From Cercopithifilaria johnstoni (lineage: Eukaryota > Nematoda > Chromadorea > Rhabditida > Onchocercidae), in contig CAKAEH010001358.1 in NCBI GenBank assembly GCA_916381525.1, forward strand, positions 1 through 64,000: 64,000 bases of DNA. The letters are read 5' to 3'. The notes beneath the pieces were generated by a model. That model saw only the letters and a list, made by a program, of their open reading frames with translations. It ran no database searches and was not told the origin of the DNA. Both the position numbers and the translations under genes were made by a program. Positions 11,303 through 25,000 of the stretch are shown here, piece by piece. The first letter of the stretch is position 1. Each line of letters begins with the position of its first letter.

Positions 11303-14300
11303 TCATTTATCCTTCAGTTCCTCTGATTCATCTATACTTGATGTTGACAGTGAGCTTTGATCTGTTTCGTTGCTATAATCACTTTCGTTGCTATTTTTGT
11401 CATTAGAACTTGCGATGCTTCTATTATCACTTGACTCAAAATAAGTTGAATGATCTGGAACAAAAAAAGAAGCACTTGAAGAGAATTTGAATTACTGAAT
11501 TAATTCACCAGAGATTTGTGAGTTAAACATGACGGTCAATTCAATCCAAGTTTAGTTACACGTCCATTATTACATAAGATAACATAACAGGAAGGTGATC
11601 AAAACCTTCACTATCAGGCGAACTACCAGCCTTCTCACGCTGTTTTTTTGATTGCTTACTTTTGCTAGATTTTGTTGTATTGCCTGAAATAAAATAATAC
11701 TTTATTGCTTTCATAAAAGTAAATTTATCTTTGCATTTTCGACTTTTTTGTTTTACGAAATTTATTAGCTTTAATTCTTTTCTTTCATTGCTATTTTACA
11801 TTTAACCGTGATAATTACTAATTATTCAATAATACTTATTTATAATTAATTTAAATATATACTTCCTAGCATTAGCATTTCTTTCTCATTCTCTCTTTCT
11901 CTTTCCTATTCCTTTGCAATAAAAAATTTTAAAACTAATTTTATTTTTAAATAATGAAGAAATAAGATGAAATCTGAGACATTTTATTTTATTTAAAAAT
12001 TCACATTTAATAAATAAACTTCTGTTGCACATTAATTAGCAACTTCTATTTTAAACTCATTAAAAATTATATTCTATTCAACTAAAAACTTTTACTTTAA
12101 ATTTATTCATTCAAAAGAATGCGATCGATGTAAATCTTTCAATGAGTAAAGTAAAAGAATTACAATTTTTTCTATATCTTACCACTTTCATCCTTTGATA
12201 TTTTCATTTCATCCGCCTTTTTTTTGCTTGCAATTTCTTTCTTTTCTGAAAATTATCACAAATATATTCATTTGATTAACATAGAAATTAAGCAATGGAA
12301 ATTTTGATGAAATTTTATAAAAGCATTTTGCTAATTCTGGCGCTTTATTACGTTTTTTATGTATCTGTAATTAATTGAAATGTGTAACATTGCGTTTACA
12401 TATGTATTTATGTGTGTGTTTTTCTTTTAACTTTTCATAATATAAATTTAGCATTAAATTATATTATTAACTTTCTAATAACAAAAATTTACAATAGTTA
12501 AAAATAGATAAATAAAGATAATTAAATGATTCAATTATAGTTATTTTAACAATAATTGATATAAATGAAACATACTTTCATCGTCATTCATATAACTTGC
12601 CATACGTTCAGCACGTGTTGTACGTCGTCTTTGTGTAACAACAAATTTGGAATGTTTTAAATTTTTACCTTCGCTGTACATTTCACTTTTTTTGTCATCC
12701 TTTGCTTGTAATGATAATGATTCTAAAAATCCATCCTTTTTCCTTTAATTTATCTATAATAAAGTTACTGAAGATGTAACTGACAAATGAGTAATCTTAT
12801 AATCCAATAAAATTTTTCAAAAGAAAAAAATGAAATTTACAAATTTTATTAATTACTTGGTCTGGCTGTAATATAGGATGCTTTAACAGGTGGTGCTTTT
12901 CTTCGATATACAATCTTTCGACTTGGTACTCTAATACTGAAACAAGGAAAAATTTTCTCATAACGATTTTGAAATATTAATTATACTATTTTTATTTTGT
13001 GTTAGTTTAGTTTTGCTGACGTATTTCCCGCAATATCGAACACTTAAAATTGCCAAAATTCGCCTTCTCATGCAATATGCAACGTTTAAATTCCTCAGAA
13101 ATATTCCCACGCACGTAATATGAAAAGCTTAAAATTGTTGAAATTAAGAATTTTGAAAATGAATTATTAAACAATAAATCTTTATAATTTATTTGCATGA
13201 ATGTGATATCATTCATCAATATCATTCCACTTATTTCACGTTTCACACGTCTTTTTTTATTCTAAATTTTTTAAATCATACAGAAATTGTGCTTGACTGC
13301 TTCTATTGCCACATCGTTTGTATGAGTTATGTTCGGTTAAGACACATACTCGAAGAGAGTTGGTATTATTAAAAGTATAATGAGCAAATGCTGACATCTA
13401 AAATTTATAAAAATTTATTTATTTTTCAACTATTGTTAAAATATATGAATGTAATTAGCAAAAAAAAATATAATTAACAAATATGTTTAAGTGATCAATC
13501 GATATTTTATGAATTAAATGTCAATTTAAAACTATGCTAACAGAAACCCTTACATATTATTTCTTTATCTTTTTTGTTTCATTTTTTTTAAATAAAAAGC
13601 ATTTACTATTTGTGCATATTTAGACATATTGTCGATAAGCGTAAATAGATCAAAACGTTGATCAGGCGTCAAATTAACAATGCGTATGCAACGTAATACC
13701 AAATGAGAAAAATGAACACGTTCCGGTTTAGCAGCTAACCATGTAATACTTGCTTCTACGACATCATATTCATTGCTTATATTTAAGTCACATCTGCAAA
13801 ATTTGATCAGATATTTAAATCAATTACTCATCCATTCAAAATCGATAATTACAATTTAAATCTGCTATATGTATAAATTATTTCAATTAATTGATTAATC
13901 ATTTAAACTAAATCAAATCTACCAAATTAAATGCCTAATTCAAGAAAAAAAATTATCACAAATAAATCAATTCAAAAAATAATATGAAACCGATCCAAAA
14001 TACGAAGAATTGCATCAAGTGGAATATCACTAAAAGATGCCATCTTCCGGATAATCGGAAATTTATTAACAGCAATATCAATAACTTTTCTTCCTAACGA
14101 TGTATCCAATAATATTTGCACACAAATCATTGTTAATGTATGCACCAAGAATTGTTCATTTTGTGTTACCGATATTAAAATAAACTGAACGTATGAAATG
14201 AAAGAATATCAAAATATCTATTTTAATATTAAATTTAAACAATTTGAAAAAGCATTTAATCACTGATACATATTTCATTTGATAGCATAATTCGTTAATT

Positions 14301-16150
14301 TGATTACATATTTTATTTTAAATATTCATTTATTTATTTCGTTAATTTATTCTAATATATTTTTTAAATTGTTCGTTTGAAAAAAAAAAATTTCATTAGC
14401 GCTATTGTTTCTATTCAAAAAAATGTTAATTATTGAAGCTAATTAAATGAGGGAAGTGCGAAATTTTTCATTTACTTCTTCAATTTTTTTCAATAAAGAT
14501 TCCATTTCTAAAATACGGGCAATTTCTGTCATATCGCCAAGAATCGAACTTGTAATTCGAGCCTTAGTATTGCCACCATTTATCATATAATCAACTAAAG
14601 TTGCTACTGCTACCACATCGTAATTTGATAAATCCAATCTTTTCGGTACTTTACCATCACGTTCTAACTATAATTAAAATTTAAAAATTTATAAGTTTGT
14701 TTAATCATTCTGTTTTTTTGTTCATTGAAGGATTAAAAATTTAACATTATTGAATTGAAATTTCAGATTTTAAAAGTTTTATTTCGAAAATGAAAATTAA
14801 ATGAATAACATTTGATGATAAATTCTCAATAGAAATTATTGTGTTTAATCAATTTTCCGAACCTTTTCAATTTTTTTGGAATATTCTTTAAGCAAATCGA
14901 TGTCAATGATAAAATCATCTCTGTGACTGTGAAAAATTACTTTTCGAATTTTCTCTGATCTGAACTGAATTAAATGAAAGAGAAAAATTGTTGTTAATTA
15001 ATAATTGAAATATTCTATTATATTCAGAAGTACAAATATTAAAACAAAGATTTATTATTTTAAGAAATAATACAGAATAATATTTTATATATAAAATTCA
15101 TTTGATAAGAAAAATAAAAGGAATAAGAAAGGGAACTTTGGTTTGTTTGACTCTGTCATTTGTCAACCGCTTCCTATGAGGACAAAATATCGATGAAATC
15201 TTTTGTAATTTCAGTTTCACAACTTTATATTATCTTGTCATAAAACTTTTCTCTCTTCATTTATGCAAATTTTTTGAAATAAAACTAAAAAAAGATAATT
15301 AAACGCAAAAAAAATCGATCAATAAAAATATTATTCAAACAATGCTAATGTTTTTTCGAATTTATGATGAAAAATGCAGCGAAATAACATTTTTTATCAT
15401 TTTTTTGAAACAATTTATCTTTCATTTTACGAAAAATTCTAAAATTAAAATATTTATTGACAGATATGATAAGGATATTGAATTCATTTGATGAATCATT
15501 GTATATTAATTATCAGTGGATATATTATTTAAATGTAATTGTGGTCTTTTAACTGATATTGTTAATCTTTATTGGAATACATCAAATTTATTTTCAATTT
15601 TTTTCTTTCCATTTTTCAAATGATAGTTATATATCAATAGTTCCAAAAAAGTGTACTGCGAAGACAATAATTGTTACAGTTCTGTTCACGCTGATGAAAT
15701 AAATGAACTTTTGGTATTTGTTCTGTAAAACAAAAGATGATATGAAAATTATAACAATAATCTTAATAACATTTATGATCAAAATTGCTATTATTATTAA
15801 TATCATTATTGTTATTACCATGATAAAAAGTAATAATCTTATAGTAAATAGCACTGAAAGTAATCATTATTAATGTGAAATCGTCGACATTTGCCATTTC
15901 ATCATTTATTCCGCTAGAAAAATTGTTTTTTCTTTTCTTCAGGCAATTTAAGAAGTACTTTTAAATACTTGCAATGATTCGTAGTGATAAAGAAAATAAA
16001 AAGGTTATTTGTTGATATCACACCTTCATTGTTGACATTACCCAATGAATTATTCATCTGATCATTACAGGCATTATATATGCTACCAGGTGATTCTTTT
16101 TCCGAAGCATCCATCATCTTAAAATATTTAACTCTTTCTTCCATTTCCAT
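11303..16150 (-). CDS. BTB-BACK domain protein with a charged C-terminal tail (one exon unresolved)
   Basis: Exons in transcription order: 16150-16022, 14964-14863, 14667-14476, 14184-13991, 13793-13607, one around 13397, then 12936-12857, 12722-12576, 12245-12183, 11683-11606, 11454-11303. The second and third exons give a BTB/POZ fold (KVIFHSHRDDFIIDIDLL, then RLDLSNYDVVAVATLVDY); the fourth and fifth give a BACK-like helical region (EYDVVEASITWLAAKPERV). BTB-BACK proteins are commonly substrate adaptors for cullin-3 ubiquitin ligases. No Kelch repeats follow. Instead the tail is basic (VPSRKIVYRRKAPP, VVTQRRRTTRAERMASYMND), then Lys-rich, and ends in a Ser/Asp/Glu-rich stretch (SSLSTSSIDESEEL). 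Phases agree from 12936 to the stop and from 14964 to 13607, but the 13397 exon does not join 12936 in phase, so a small exon is missing. The start at 16150 is the least certain part. I recognise no named orthologue. Confidence 0.72.
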
Positions 16151-16860
16151 TATATTATATTTAGTAATAACTTTTTTCTTATTTTGTTCATTTTAATTTT
16201 CAATAATATTAATTTAAAAATAAACTAAATAGCATTAAAACTAGGATAAAAGTTTCATGCAGAATAATATCAAAAACAAAGAATTATTTGCCTTTAAATT
16301 TTCAAAATTTTGCTTTTTTATTGGAAGGAAGGAATCTCAACAATGACCTTCTCGCAGTGATGCATTAAATATAAATGATTGTCAAAATAAGTTAATGTGA
16401 AGTTAGTGAGCCAAAATAATGAATTTTGAATACGTAAATATCATTTAAATATACAGCTATATTCGTATGTTTTTCCGGAAATTTTGTGAAAATTATCACC
16501 TCAAACTAGCCGCTCGAAAATAAATGTTTGAAATATACCACGGACATATGTGAAGCCACTTATTGCTTGCCTAAAGGCAGTAGGATTTAAGAGTTTTAAG
16601 AGTGATATGTCGAGTTGACTTAGAATAAATTATTACACGGTATATAAACAAATGTTAGATGTATATCCTAATTGAATCATCACAGTAGAATCTTAATGCA
16701 TAAAAAAATGAAAGAAGACAAGACTCGTATCACAAAAATTATCTCATAAACATATCAGCTTAAAACATACAATATAACATGTCGGATCGATAAGCCAAAT
16801 TAAAAAGATGAAAAATCATTTAAATCAAAATCTAAAAGCTAGAATCGCCATCTGAATTGC
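16151..16860. other. Spacer between COG8 and the BTB-BACK gene
   Basis: About 710 nt separate the COG8 stop from the next start on the same strand. No open frame or RNA gene is seen. The same-strand spacing would allow a nematode operon, but no clear TTTCAG acceptor precedes the ATG at 16150, so this stays open. Confidence 0.45.
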
Positions 16861-19800
16861 TTATGGAAAATGCTCCTTTGCTTCATGCTGATTATCATCT
16901 TTTTGCTTGTCTGCTTTTATGTCATCAGTCAACGGTAACTTCAGCGCAACTTCCTGCAATAAGCACCAATACTTCTACAGGCAAAAGAATTTAAAATTAG
17001 ATAATTTATGCAAACTTTCCATATCAAATTGAAGATTTCTTAATATGTGATGAAAGGAACGAAAGATAGGGAGGAAAAAGATCAAGCAAGATGTGATTAC
17101 TAACTCCTAAACTAGAAGAATTAATCTATAATAGTCAACAAAATCAAATTCGCACTTATTTCTATGTATCTATTTCATTTCTCGTAGTTGGCTCAAATTT
17201 CCCTAAAAAAGTCAAGACATAATCTTCTCACCGAAAAAAATCATTTTTAATTTGTTTTAATAGCTGTATAACTAGATACTGAAGAATATCAAAATCATTA
17301 CTGTTATTCCCACCTCCTGTAAAACGCTGTTGTTGTCAGTGTTATGTATTTCACTATCTTCTGCATTTTCATTAGCGAGAATTGAAACACTTCTAACATA
17401 TTCATTCATAGAATGATTAGCTTCTTCCAGTAACTTTTCAATTACTATTGAATTGGGACAACCGTTACAGATCTCCTTAATCTGTAGAGCACATCTTTTT
17501 TCCTGCAAAAATTGCTTGCAATTCAGTCGCATTTTACTGCAATTTTAAAACAAATTATCAGATTACGAATACGATGAAGACATAGAAACAAATGCAAACG
17601 AAAGCGTTATAGTTAGAATGAGAAAATTAGACAAAAATCCAACGTAAGTTAGCATTTGAAACAAATACTAACGTATAATTCTAGTGTGCAGGTAGTATGA
17701 TAAAAAGGTCGACAGCATTTTTCGTATGGATATAAGGCCAACAAATGACCATTAATGCATGGTATAAAATATCTCCCTAATAATTTAACTGCTTTTTCCA
17801 TAATCTGAAATAACAGTAATTAATATTAAAAAAATTAAAAAAGTAAGTAGTAAGTGATTACATATATTCGGTAAGTATTCGATAAGTACTATCGGTCAGC
17901 ATCCTAAAGTAACCTGCTGCTTTCTAAGTTTTAAATAGATTTCCTTACCATTTGCATTTTGCAGTAGTGAACAAACTTTGTTCCCAAAACAAACAAACTT
18001 GCTCACATATCATTCCTCTCTCCTTACTTTTATAGAAGAAACTTTTCTCTCACAGATAGCAGCATTAGTAGAATTGCAACGACTGAAGGAATTAAAACTC
18101 ACTACTTTTTTAACCAGCTCCTCCATATCACATAGCCAACAAACAACAATCTTCATCGAATTCGTCAACTCCTTTAGAACTGCGTTAACCTGAAAATAAG
18201 TAAATAATCAGAAGAGATCTAGAAAATATTCATGAAAATGAATATTTAAAAATTTTTAGAACTAAAAATTATATGGCGGTATTAACCTGGGTTGGCGATA
18301 AACCACTTCGCAATTCATTTAAGGCATCAATTAAGGCATTTCCATAAATACATAAATCATCCCAGAACGCAAGTACTGAGAGAGCTGACGGTTGCTGACC
18401 GTGTTGAGTGCCAGATAGGAATAAAACATCCGGTATCTCTCCATCAATTTCTATTGTTCTACATTGTTTTAAGCTAAAATAAATAAAGTATTTGAACCAG
18501 TATAAGTTCTACTTGAACTAAATTACGAATTTTAAGCCTGCATCAAACTAACTTATTCGCTGCATTCTGAACTTTCAGAGAGAACCTCTTGGTGACAAAT
18601 TCATCGACGATTTCTGCAATCAGTGGCCGAAAATCCATTCCCATTCGACCAAACGAAAAGGCGAAACTCATTAATTTACTCGTTAGAGAGCCAATGTCAA
18701 TGTGCACATCATTATCAATATTCCTGAAATAAGTGATCGTTTCTGTTATGAAATAAGTGCTTCTGGAATAAGCCTGAGCCTCACTTACTTTATGCGACTG
18801 AACATTTGGTCAAGGTTATGAATTGCCCATTCATTGAGGATTGCAGAGGAAGTTGCTGTTTGCCAAATGTCCCATCGCTGATCCGCCAATAACTACAACA
18901 TCAAATTTAATAATTTTAAATGAAACATAAATACCAAACTAGTTTGACGTTACTGCTTTATATAACAAAAAAACTACTACCATTGTTCCCAAAAACAATA
19001 AAAAAAAAATCCTCACATCAGTCTGTCGTCTGCTTATTTCATTTTCGGGGAAAACGGCCAGATACAAGACCATTGTATCATACATGCAATCACGATAAAC
19101 CTCAACCATGCGAGGGATAAAGTCTGGCTGCGACTGAATGTGCAATTAGAAAAAACTATTAGTATTTTGGCATATTAACAAAAAATTGCCAAACAGATAA
19201 GAGTTTTCATTGGACAATAAAAAGATGGTAGATCTTCAGGAAGGGCATGAACTACCATGTCAGATTTTATACAAACTTACAACTAAATTTCAAGAAAGTT
19301 TTGATCAAGAGTTATTGGAACTGAATGCTTACAAACTTGAAAAAATAAATGCTTACTCGAATATCAAACAGTCGCTTTTCAAGATACACATCACGATACT
19401 GCAAAACCATAATACGCAGTTGCGTCGAAGAGAAATACGGAATCTTCCGGATACTATTCACAATTTGAATACTGTTTGCCAAGTCGATAGGTCCAGAAAA
19501 TCTATTAAACAACTCATCCAATAACTGATATCGAGCTTCGATTAGCTTATCAGCAACTCGCTGCAAATAGTTGACAAATTCGAGATCACTGCGACAACTT
19601 TCAACAATAACTCGACAATTTCCACATACGAATTTGGGTTCATAAAGGCCCTTAGGTTTTACCCACCATCCTAACAAATTTAACTTTTGGAGATAGCTAA
19701 TCTCTGTTCCAGTCTTCAAAGCGCTTCAACTGAAAAAATCCAGAAAAGACACACATGGGGAAGTCAAAGCAAATAAAGAACACCAAATTAGCTTAATAAA

Positions 19801-20802
19801 ATGAAAAGAAACGTAAAAACTTTTTAATACTGTTGTTATTTTGAAGCTGACTGCCCAACATCAGTTGAATGTTTCTTTTCAAGAATGCTTCTACTAATCA
19901 GTCTGTCATAACATTTTAAGCAGTGAAAAAATTCCATTAAAACCTTAATTACGGGATTTTTGGTAAGTCCATGTGTTTGCAATTCCATTCCATAATTGGT
20001 CAACAAATAAGCCATATCGTAATAGCCCGCTCGAATACATATATCCATACGCTGAAATCTAGTTTTTTGACCAAATTTCTCAAAATTAAAGGGAATTCAA
20101 ATTGAAAATAAAATGGTTTAGCTGCTATTTCGAAGTCAAATTAAAAGTTTCTTTTGAAAATTCGAAGTTTCAACTTGTTTCAATTTTGAATCCTAATTTT
20201 CCGAACATTTTCCAGAGTTAGTTTCTCATAAAGGTATTTTTAATGAATTCAGCATGATGGTATGTGATAAAATGATAGCTTTTCCAAAATTTTACCGTTG
20301 GCAAGCTTAGAACATCCCACAAGTGAGAACTTTTACTTTCCGCAAGTTTCAGATAATGAAGCTCCTGTAGAACTTCATCATTTTTGGAATTAAACTGTTT
20401 CATGGATTCCCGTACCGATTCGATTCCTTCTTCAATATCTTCAACCAAGTCGCTTGCTTTTCCAAACTTAAAAATCTTTGAATTTCCTTTCATTCGTATC
20501 ATGCCGCTTTCTCTTTTAAATTTTAACAACTAAAAAATCAAAAGAAAGAAAAATAAGAGAAGCAAAGTTTCTTCGGTTATTCACTTAGTTTCCCACAAAA
20601 CAAAGCTTTTAAGCAGAAAACCCCACCATTTTTGACAAAAATTAGTATTTTTCGTGAAAAACTAACCAGTTCCCGGCAGCGCTCTGTAGTACTTCCGGCG
20701 TCTGCATAGATTCGATAATTTCCATAAGCCAAATCGCTGATTTGTTGCTGAACATGAAGTAACTGGGAAGATGTATTCTGCTCTTCTTGCCCTAGAATTA
20801 AC
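16861..20802 (-). CDS. cogc-8: Conserved oligomeric Golgi complex subunit 8 (5' end incomplete)
   Basis: Exons in transcription order: 20802-20667, 20529-20296, 20051-19944, 19560-19357, 19133-19017, 18892-18789, 18723-18553, 18473-18287, 18189-18028, 17975-17949, 17804-17673, 17502-17314, 16953-16861; about 620 residues, against about 612 in human COG8. The COG complex tethers vesicles recycling glycosylation enzymes within the Golgi. The Dor1-type core is recognisable: QQQISDLAYGNYRIYADAGS, then RMDICIRAGYYDMAYLL (human has a similar Asp-x-Cys-Val-Arg block), the STQLRIMVLQYRDVYLEKR helix, SFAFSFGRMGMDFRPLIAEI, and RYFIPCINGHLLALYP near the C terminus. The first listed exon begins in phase 2, so at least one upstream exon with the ATG is missing. 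The 27-nt exon 17975-17949 and the donor at 17673 are the weakest joins. It is divergent from SWT1. Confidence 0.85.
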
Positions 20803-21990
20803 CTAAAATTAGATCAAGAAATAAAAAATGATTTAGTTTTCTTTCGGGGAATAGTAATTTTAACGGAAAAAATTTATTTTATCAGTTCCGGACTTTCCCA
20901 AATTTTAAAAAGGCTGTTGGTACAGGGCTAACGTATCCGGATAAGAATCTCTGAAAGTGATTTCAATATCAAACAGTTGATTTAAACATTATTTCCAACT
21001 TCTCGACAACAAAATTTGAGAGATTAAAGTTGTGGAAAGAAGAGACACATGAAGATCCTACACAATGTACACTTTACACTTAATTTGCGTAATAAAAATA
21101 ATAAACCCTGTGTGAAAAAAATAGTTGAAATGTTGTCAAATAAACTAACTTTTCTCTTCAAGTTTGAACTAAGATTTCAAATTTATTCTGACTTAACAAA
21201 ATTCAAAACAAACTAAGTTGCGCAGCACTGAGTGTAAGCAATTCATTGTCCAGAAAATGTGACATCATCGAAATTTATAATTGCCAAGGCTATCAAGCAT
21301 TCTGAAAAATGAACATACAGCGATAAAGAAATAAAGTAAAATGAGAGGACCAAATTTAAAGTTGAAATAAGATAAGCAATAATACAACTGGAACGCAAAT
21401 GTTTCACAGAGCTCCTAATCATAGCTTCGAAACAATGAATCAAAAAGAAGCGACGAAAATAATTATAGTTAACGAAATATAGAAGAATAAGTGATGGTAT
21501 AAGACTGAGTAATGACATCAATATAGTTATAAATTAAGATAGAGAGAGAAAGAGAGAGGGCGAGGGAGAGAAGATAAGAAGATTTGAGGGATGGATGAAG
21601 ATTGATAGAATTTATGAAATAATATAACACGTTAAAAGATTGAGAAAACATGTGAGAAACAATAAATCAGAGAGAACATTTATGTAAGGATGAAATATGT
21701 TATGCTATGTTTTGTTAGATGAAGAGATTTTGATTTTAAAATTGGTGCAGTTTGTGTTAATTAGTTCAATTAAATTAGTTCTAATGTACTTCAATCAGTT
21801 CAATTCATTCAGTAAATTCTTGTTATTTTACGGAAAATTTTTACTGACGTAGTTTGTAATGAATTCAATTTAATCCTTAAGAAATGTTATTTGTTTAGCC
21901 ATTAGTTGTGCATGCGTCATTTATGCTATTTTTTCTTGTTTTAAGAACTTATTTTGTTTGAAATAAAATGGCAGCAATGTTCATTATTCG
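20803..21990. other. Region upstream of COG8, shared with divergent SWT1
   Basis: It should hold the missing first exon(s) of COG8 and both promoters. A candidate is the minus-strand segment after the acceptor at about 20953 (reading near RFLSGYVSPVPTAFLKFG or, in another frame, DSYPDTLALYQQPF), but neither joins in phase to 20802. A GA-rich tract of GAGA units lies at 21540-21575. Otherwise nothing recognisable. Confidence 0.45.
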
Positions 21991-21996
21991 TTTCAG
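21984..21996 (+). promoter_or_regulatory. Probable spliced-leader acceptor of SWT1
   Basis: TTCGTTTCAG ends at 21996, 50 nt before the start ATG, and no coding exon lies upstream. Position and consensus only. Confidence 0.45.
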
Positions 21997-22046
21997 GTTT
22001 TCATGCATATTATTTGATTCGTATTGGATTCACATTTTTCATTATA

Positions 22047-25000
22047 ATGGGTAAGAAGAAGAAAGAAATTCAAGTGCCAGGATTACCAGAGCCATGGAAA
22101 GCATATTATTCGGAGAAAAGAGAGCGGTTAGTTTTTCTTTCTTTACAAATTAATTTATTTAAGGAAATGCATGGAAATAATAGAAAGGCTAGATTGGCAA
22201 AAGTAAAATAAATAAACGTAATCGTTGATGATGATTTCTTGAAGTTGCTTAAGTTGCTTAATATGTAAAATTTACTTATGGTCAAATTTTAAAATTTACG
22301 TATCAAATGTTTCTGTTGTCAAATACTTCGTAATCAGGTACTAATATTATATTATTATGACGAAGCTGTTGTAGAAATTGCAAGGAAAAAAGAAAAAAAA
22401 CTGAAGACGCTTAAAATGCAACATTAGTATTTGTGTCACGAACAACGTAAGCTCACGTAAGGGAAAACAAAAATATATCCTTATATTCATTTTACTGTTT
22501 ACAGTAGATTTTTTTTTTACAGTAGATTTTTTTGTTTAAAATATTGGGAAATGTTTGCTTCGGTAAAATGCATCAGGTCAAAAGTGGAGAGTGAAGAAAA
22601 ATAATTCATCTTTTTTTGAAATATTTTAAGAAATGTTTTCCTTAATATACGTAGAGATAGAGATTTTCTAGTTCCTTTAATAGGAAGCTAATTACTGCTT
22701 TTTTCAAATATGCGAACATTTTTCGGTAATTAAGAAGTAAGTGGAATAGTAAAGTGTGGTCGAGGGTAAGAAAAGAGAATAGGAGAATAAAAATGAGAAT
22801 GAAATTTCTATATATCTTTTCTGCTGACAATGATGTGCAGATTCGTAAGATGTTTCATTGCAGTTGCCTTATTTTACTTTCCAAATAAACAACTTTTGTT
22901 GCTTGTTTTGTTTCAGAATATTTTATTTCAATACGGAAATGAAACAGACAACATGGGAAATGCCGGTTGAGAACAAACCTTCGAGACAGTCTGATCTGTC
23001 TCCGAAACAACCAGATGCACAACACCAACAAGGAATTTCAGATGTGCTAGAAAAGTGAGGAATTCTGTTTTATTAGTTAATGAGAGATAGCTGAATCATT
23101 GCTTAGTTTGTTCTTTCTTTCATTATTTTACTGAATCTCAAGGTCGATAGTGATTTCTCGAAATGAATTGTTTTGAAAGTTCTGATATTACAAAGGTGAT
23201 GTCATTTTATTAGACAGTAATAATTGCCATCCTAATGGAGGTTATTTTTCTATACAAGGAAAATTTTTAGTGAATGAATCGCTATTCATTAACTAGACAT
23301 GAGTAGGAATGTGAGATTTTTTATCGAATTTTCGGTTTGTTTATATGAAAAGTTATAGAAAAAAAGATAGAAGAAGGAAGGCAAAAATGCAGCAGACCAA
23401 CCTTTTACATTTGTTAAGCTTCCATCGCAAAAACTTACAGCTTTCTAGGAATTCTTAATTTACTTTCTTCTGTAATTTAGAAGAAATCTTACCTCTCGAA
23501 GAAGAGAGTCATGGGGAGTTGGCGGGAGGAGAATGTCAGATAAACTTGATTGTTTGCATGGCTTGAATACAAATGAAACAAGTGAAGAGCTGATGGAAAT
23601 CGATGAAATTGGTATGAAAGATCTTTTTTCTCATAAGCGCATTTTATGTTTTCTAATTAGTATTATAAGGCGCGACTAAATAGAAGCCGGTTGATGAGGT
23701 GTGAAAGGCAGAAACATCTATTATAACCTTCGTTTGTTTCCTATTTTCTGGATAGCATTCGTTGTTGCAGTTATTTGACAGATTCCAAAGTTGATATCAA
23801 TTAATTGAAATTTTCTTTGAGATGTAGAGAATATGGAACTGCTATTTTAGAAATAAACTGTCATGGAGAGCCGATGGAAATCGATATCGTTGTTGAAGAA
23901 ATACAAGCTTTTCGTCGGGAACACTTTTTGCACCCAAATCTATTTGCCAAAGTTTCTGTTTCTGCGGTTATTCTAATATTGATATAATACATTCCAAAAT
24001 TTTTTGAAAGAATAAGCTTGGAACGATTAATGAGAAATGAATTGTTGTTATGATGTGATATTTTTGAAAAGTGATAAGTGAATGTTTATGGTCGACGACT
24101 TCCTTCATTTTCACATTAATTCTCTTGTTATAATGACTTCTGTGTGGTTCATTTTTCAGGCACCGTTTTTTCATAATAATGCGGGAGCTCGTGAAACAAC
24201 CGAAAATACTAATATGGTGCTTTTAGTTTTTGACACGAGTTGCCTTCTCCAAGATACAGCACTATTGCCAATGTGCATCCAAAGTATGTATAGTTTCGAT
24301 GCTTCATATAATGTTTTTATAAGGTGAGAGAAAAGAGATTGTCTTGAAAAGCACTATCCAGCATATAATGAAAATTATTTTAACGTTTTTAAAATTATGC
24401 GTTCTATACATCAGAAATTTCCGATAATATTTTGAAATAATTTGAAGCATTTTAAGATAATGCGTTGCATGTATCGGAAATGAAATTTCCAATATATGCT
24501 TAAAACAGTTTTCATTATATACTGGATACTCCTTTTCAAGATAAAATAATTTCCATTATATGCTGGATACTGCCATATTCATAAATACACGAAGCATGAA
24601 GTTATCATCCTTATCAGAAGGGCAACTCTTCGCTTTAAAAAAAATTATTTTGCAGAATTGTACTGGTCACTTATTCCATATACAGTTCTCCAGGAATTAG
24701 ACGGCTTGAAGAAAGCAGTAGGTTTTAGTTCATCGTTAAATTCATTATTAATCAAGTTAGTTAGATTGCATTTTCCTATGTTTTACTTTTAAATTCTTAT
24801 TTTTAATTATTTGGTGAATCTGTCACAATTCATCTATCATACATCATAACTTTTTCATTGTTACTAGATGGTATTGTATATATATTTTTTATATTTGTAT
24901 TATTAAAATATCATTCAGAAATCTGCTGAACTGCGATCCAAAGCCGTGAAAACAATTGGTTATCTACATGATTGTGTAAAGCGTGGATGCAGTTATCTGT

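Noticed and set aside
13007..13246. Stand-alone 79-codon minus-strand gene
   Set aside because: It lies inside the unresolved part of the BTB-BACK gene; possibly one of its exons, but not supported as a separate gene.
21243..21651. Hydrophobic minus-strand frames upstream of SWT1
   Set aside because: Composition reflects A/T-rich sequence and a GAGA tract (Leu/Ser runs), with no family resemblance or splice context.
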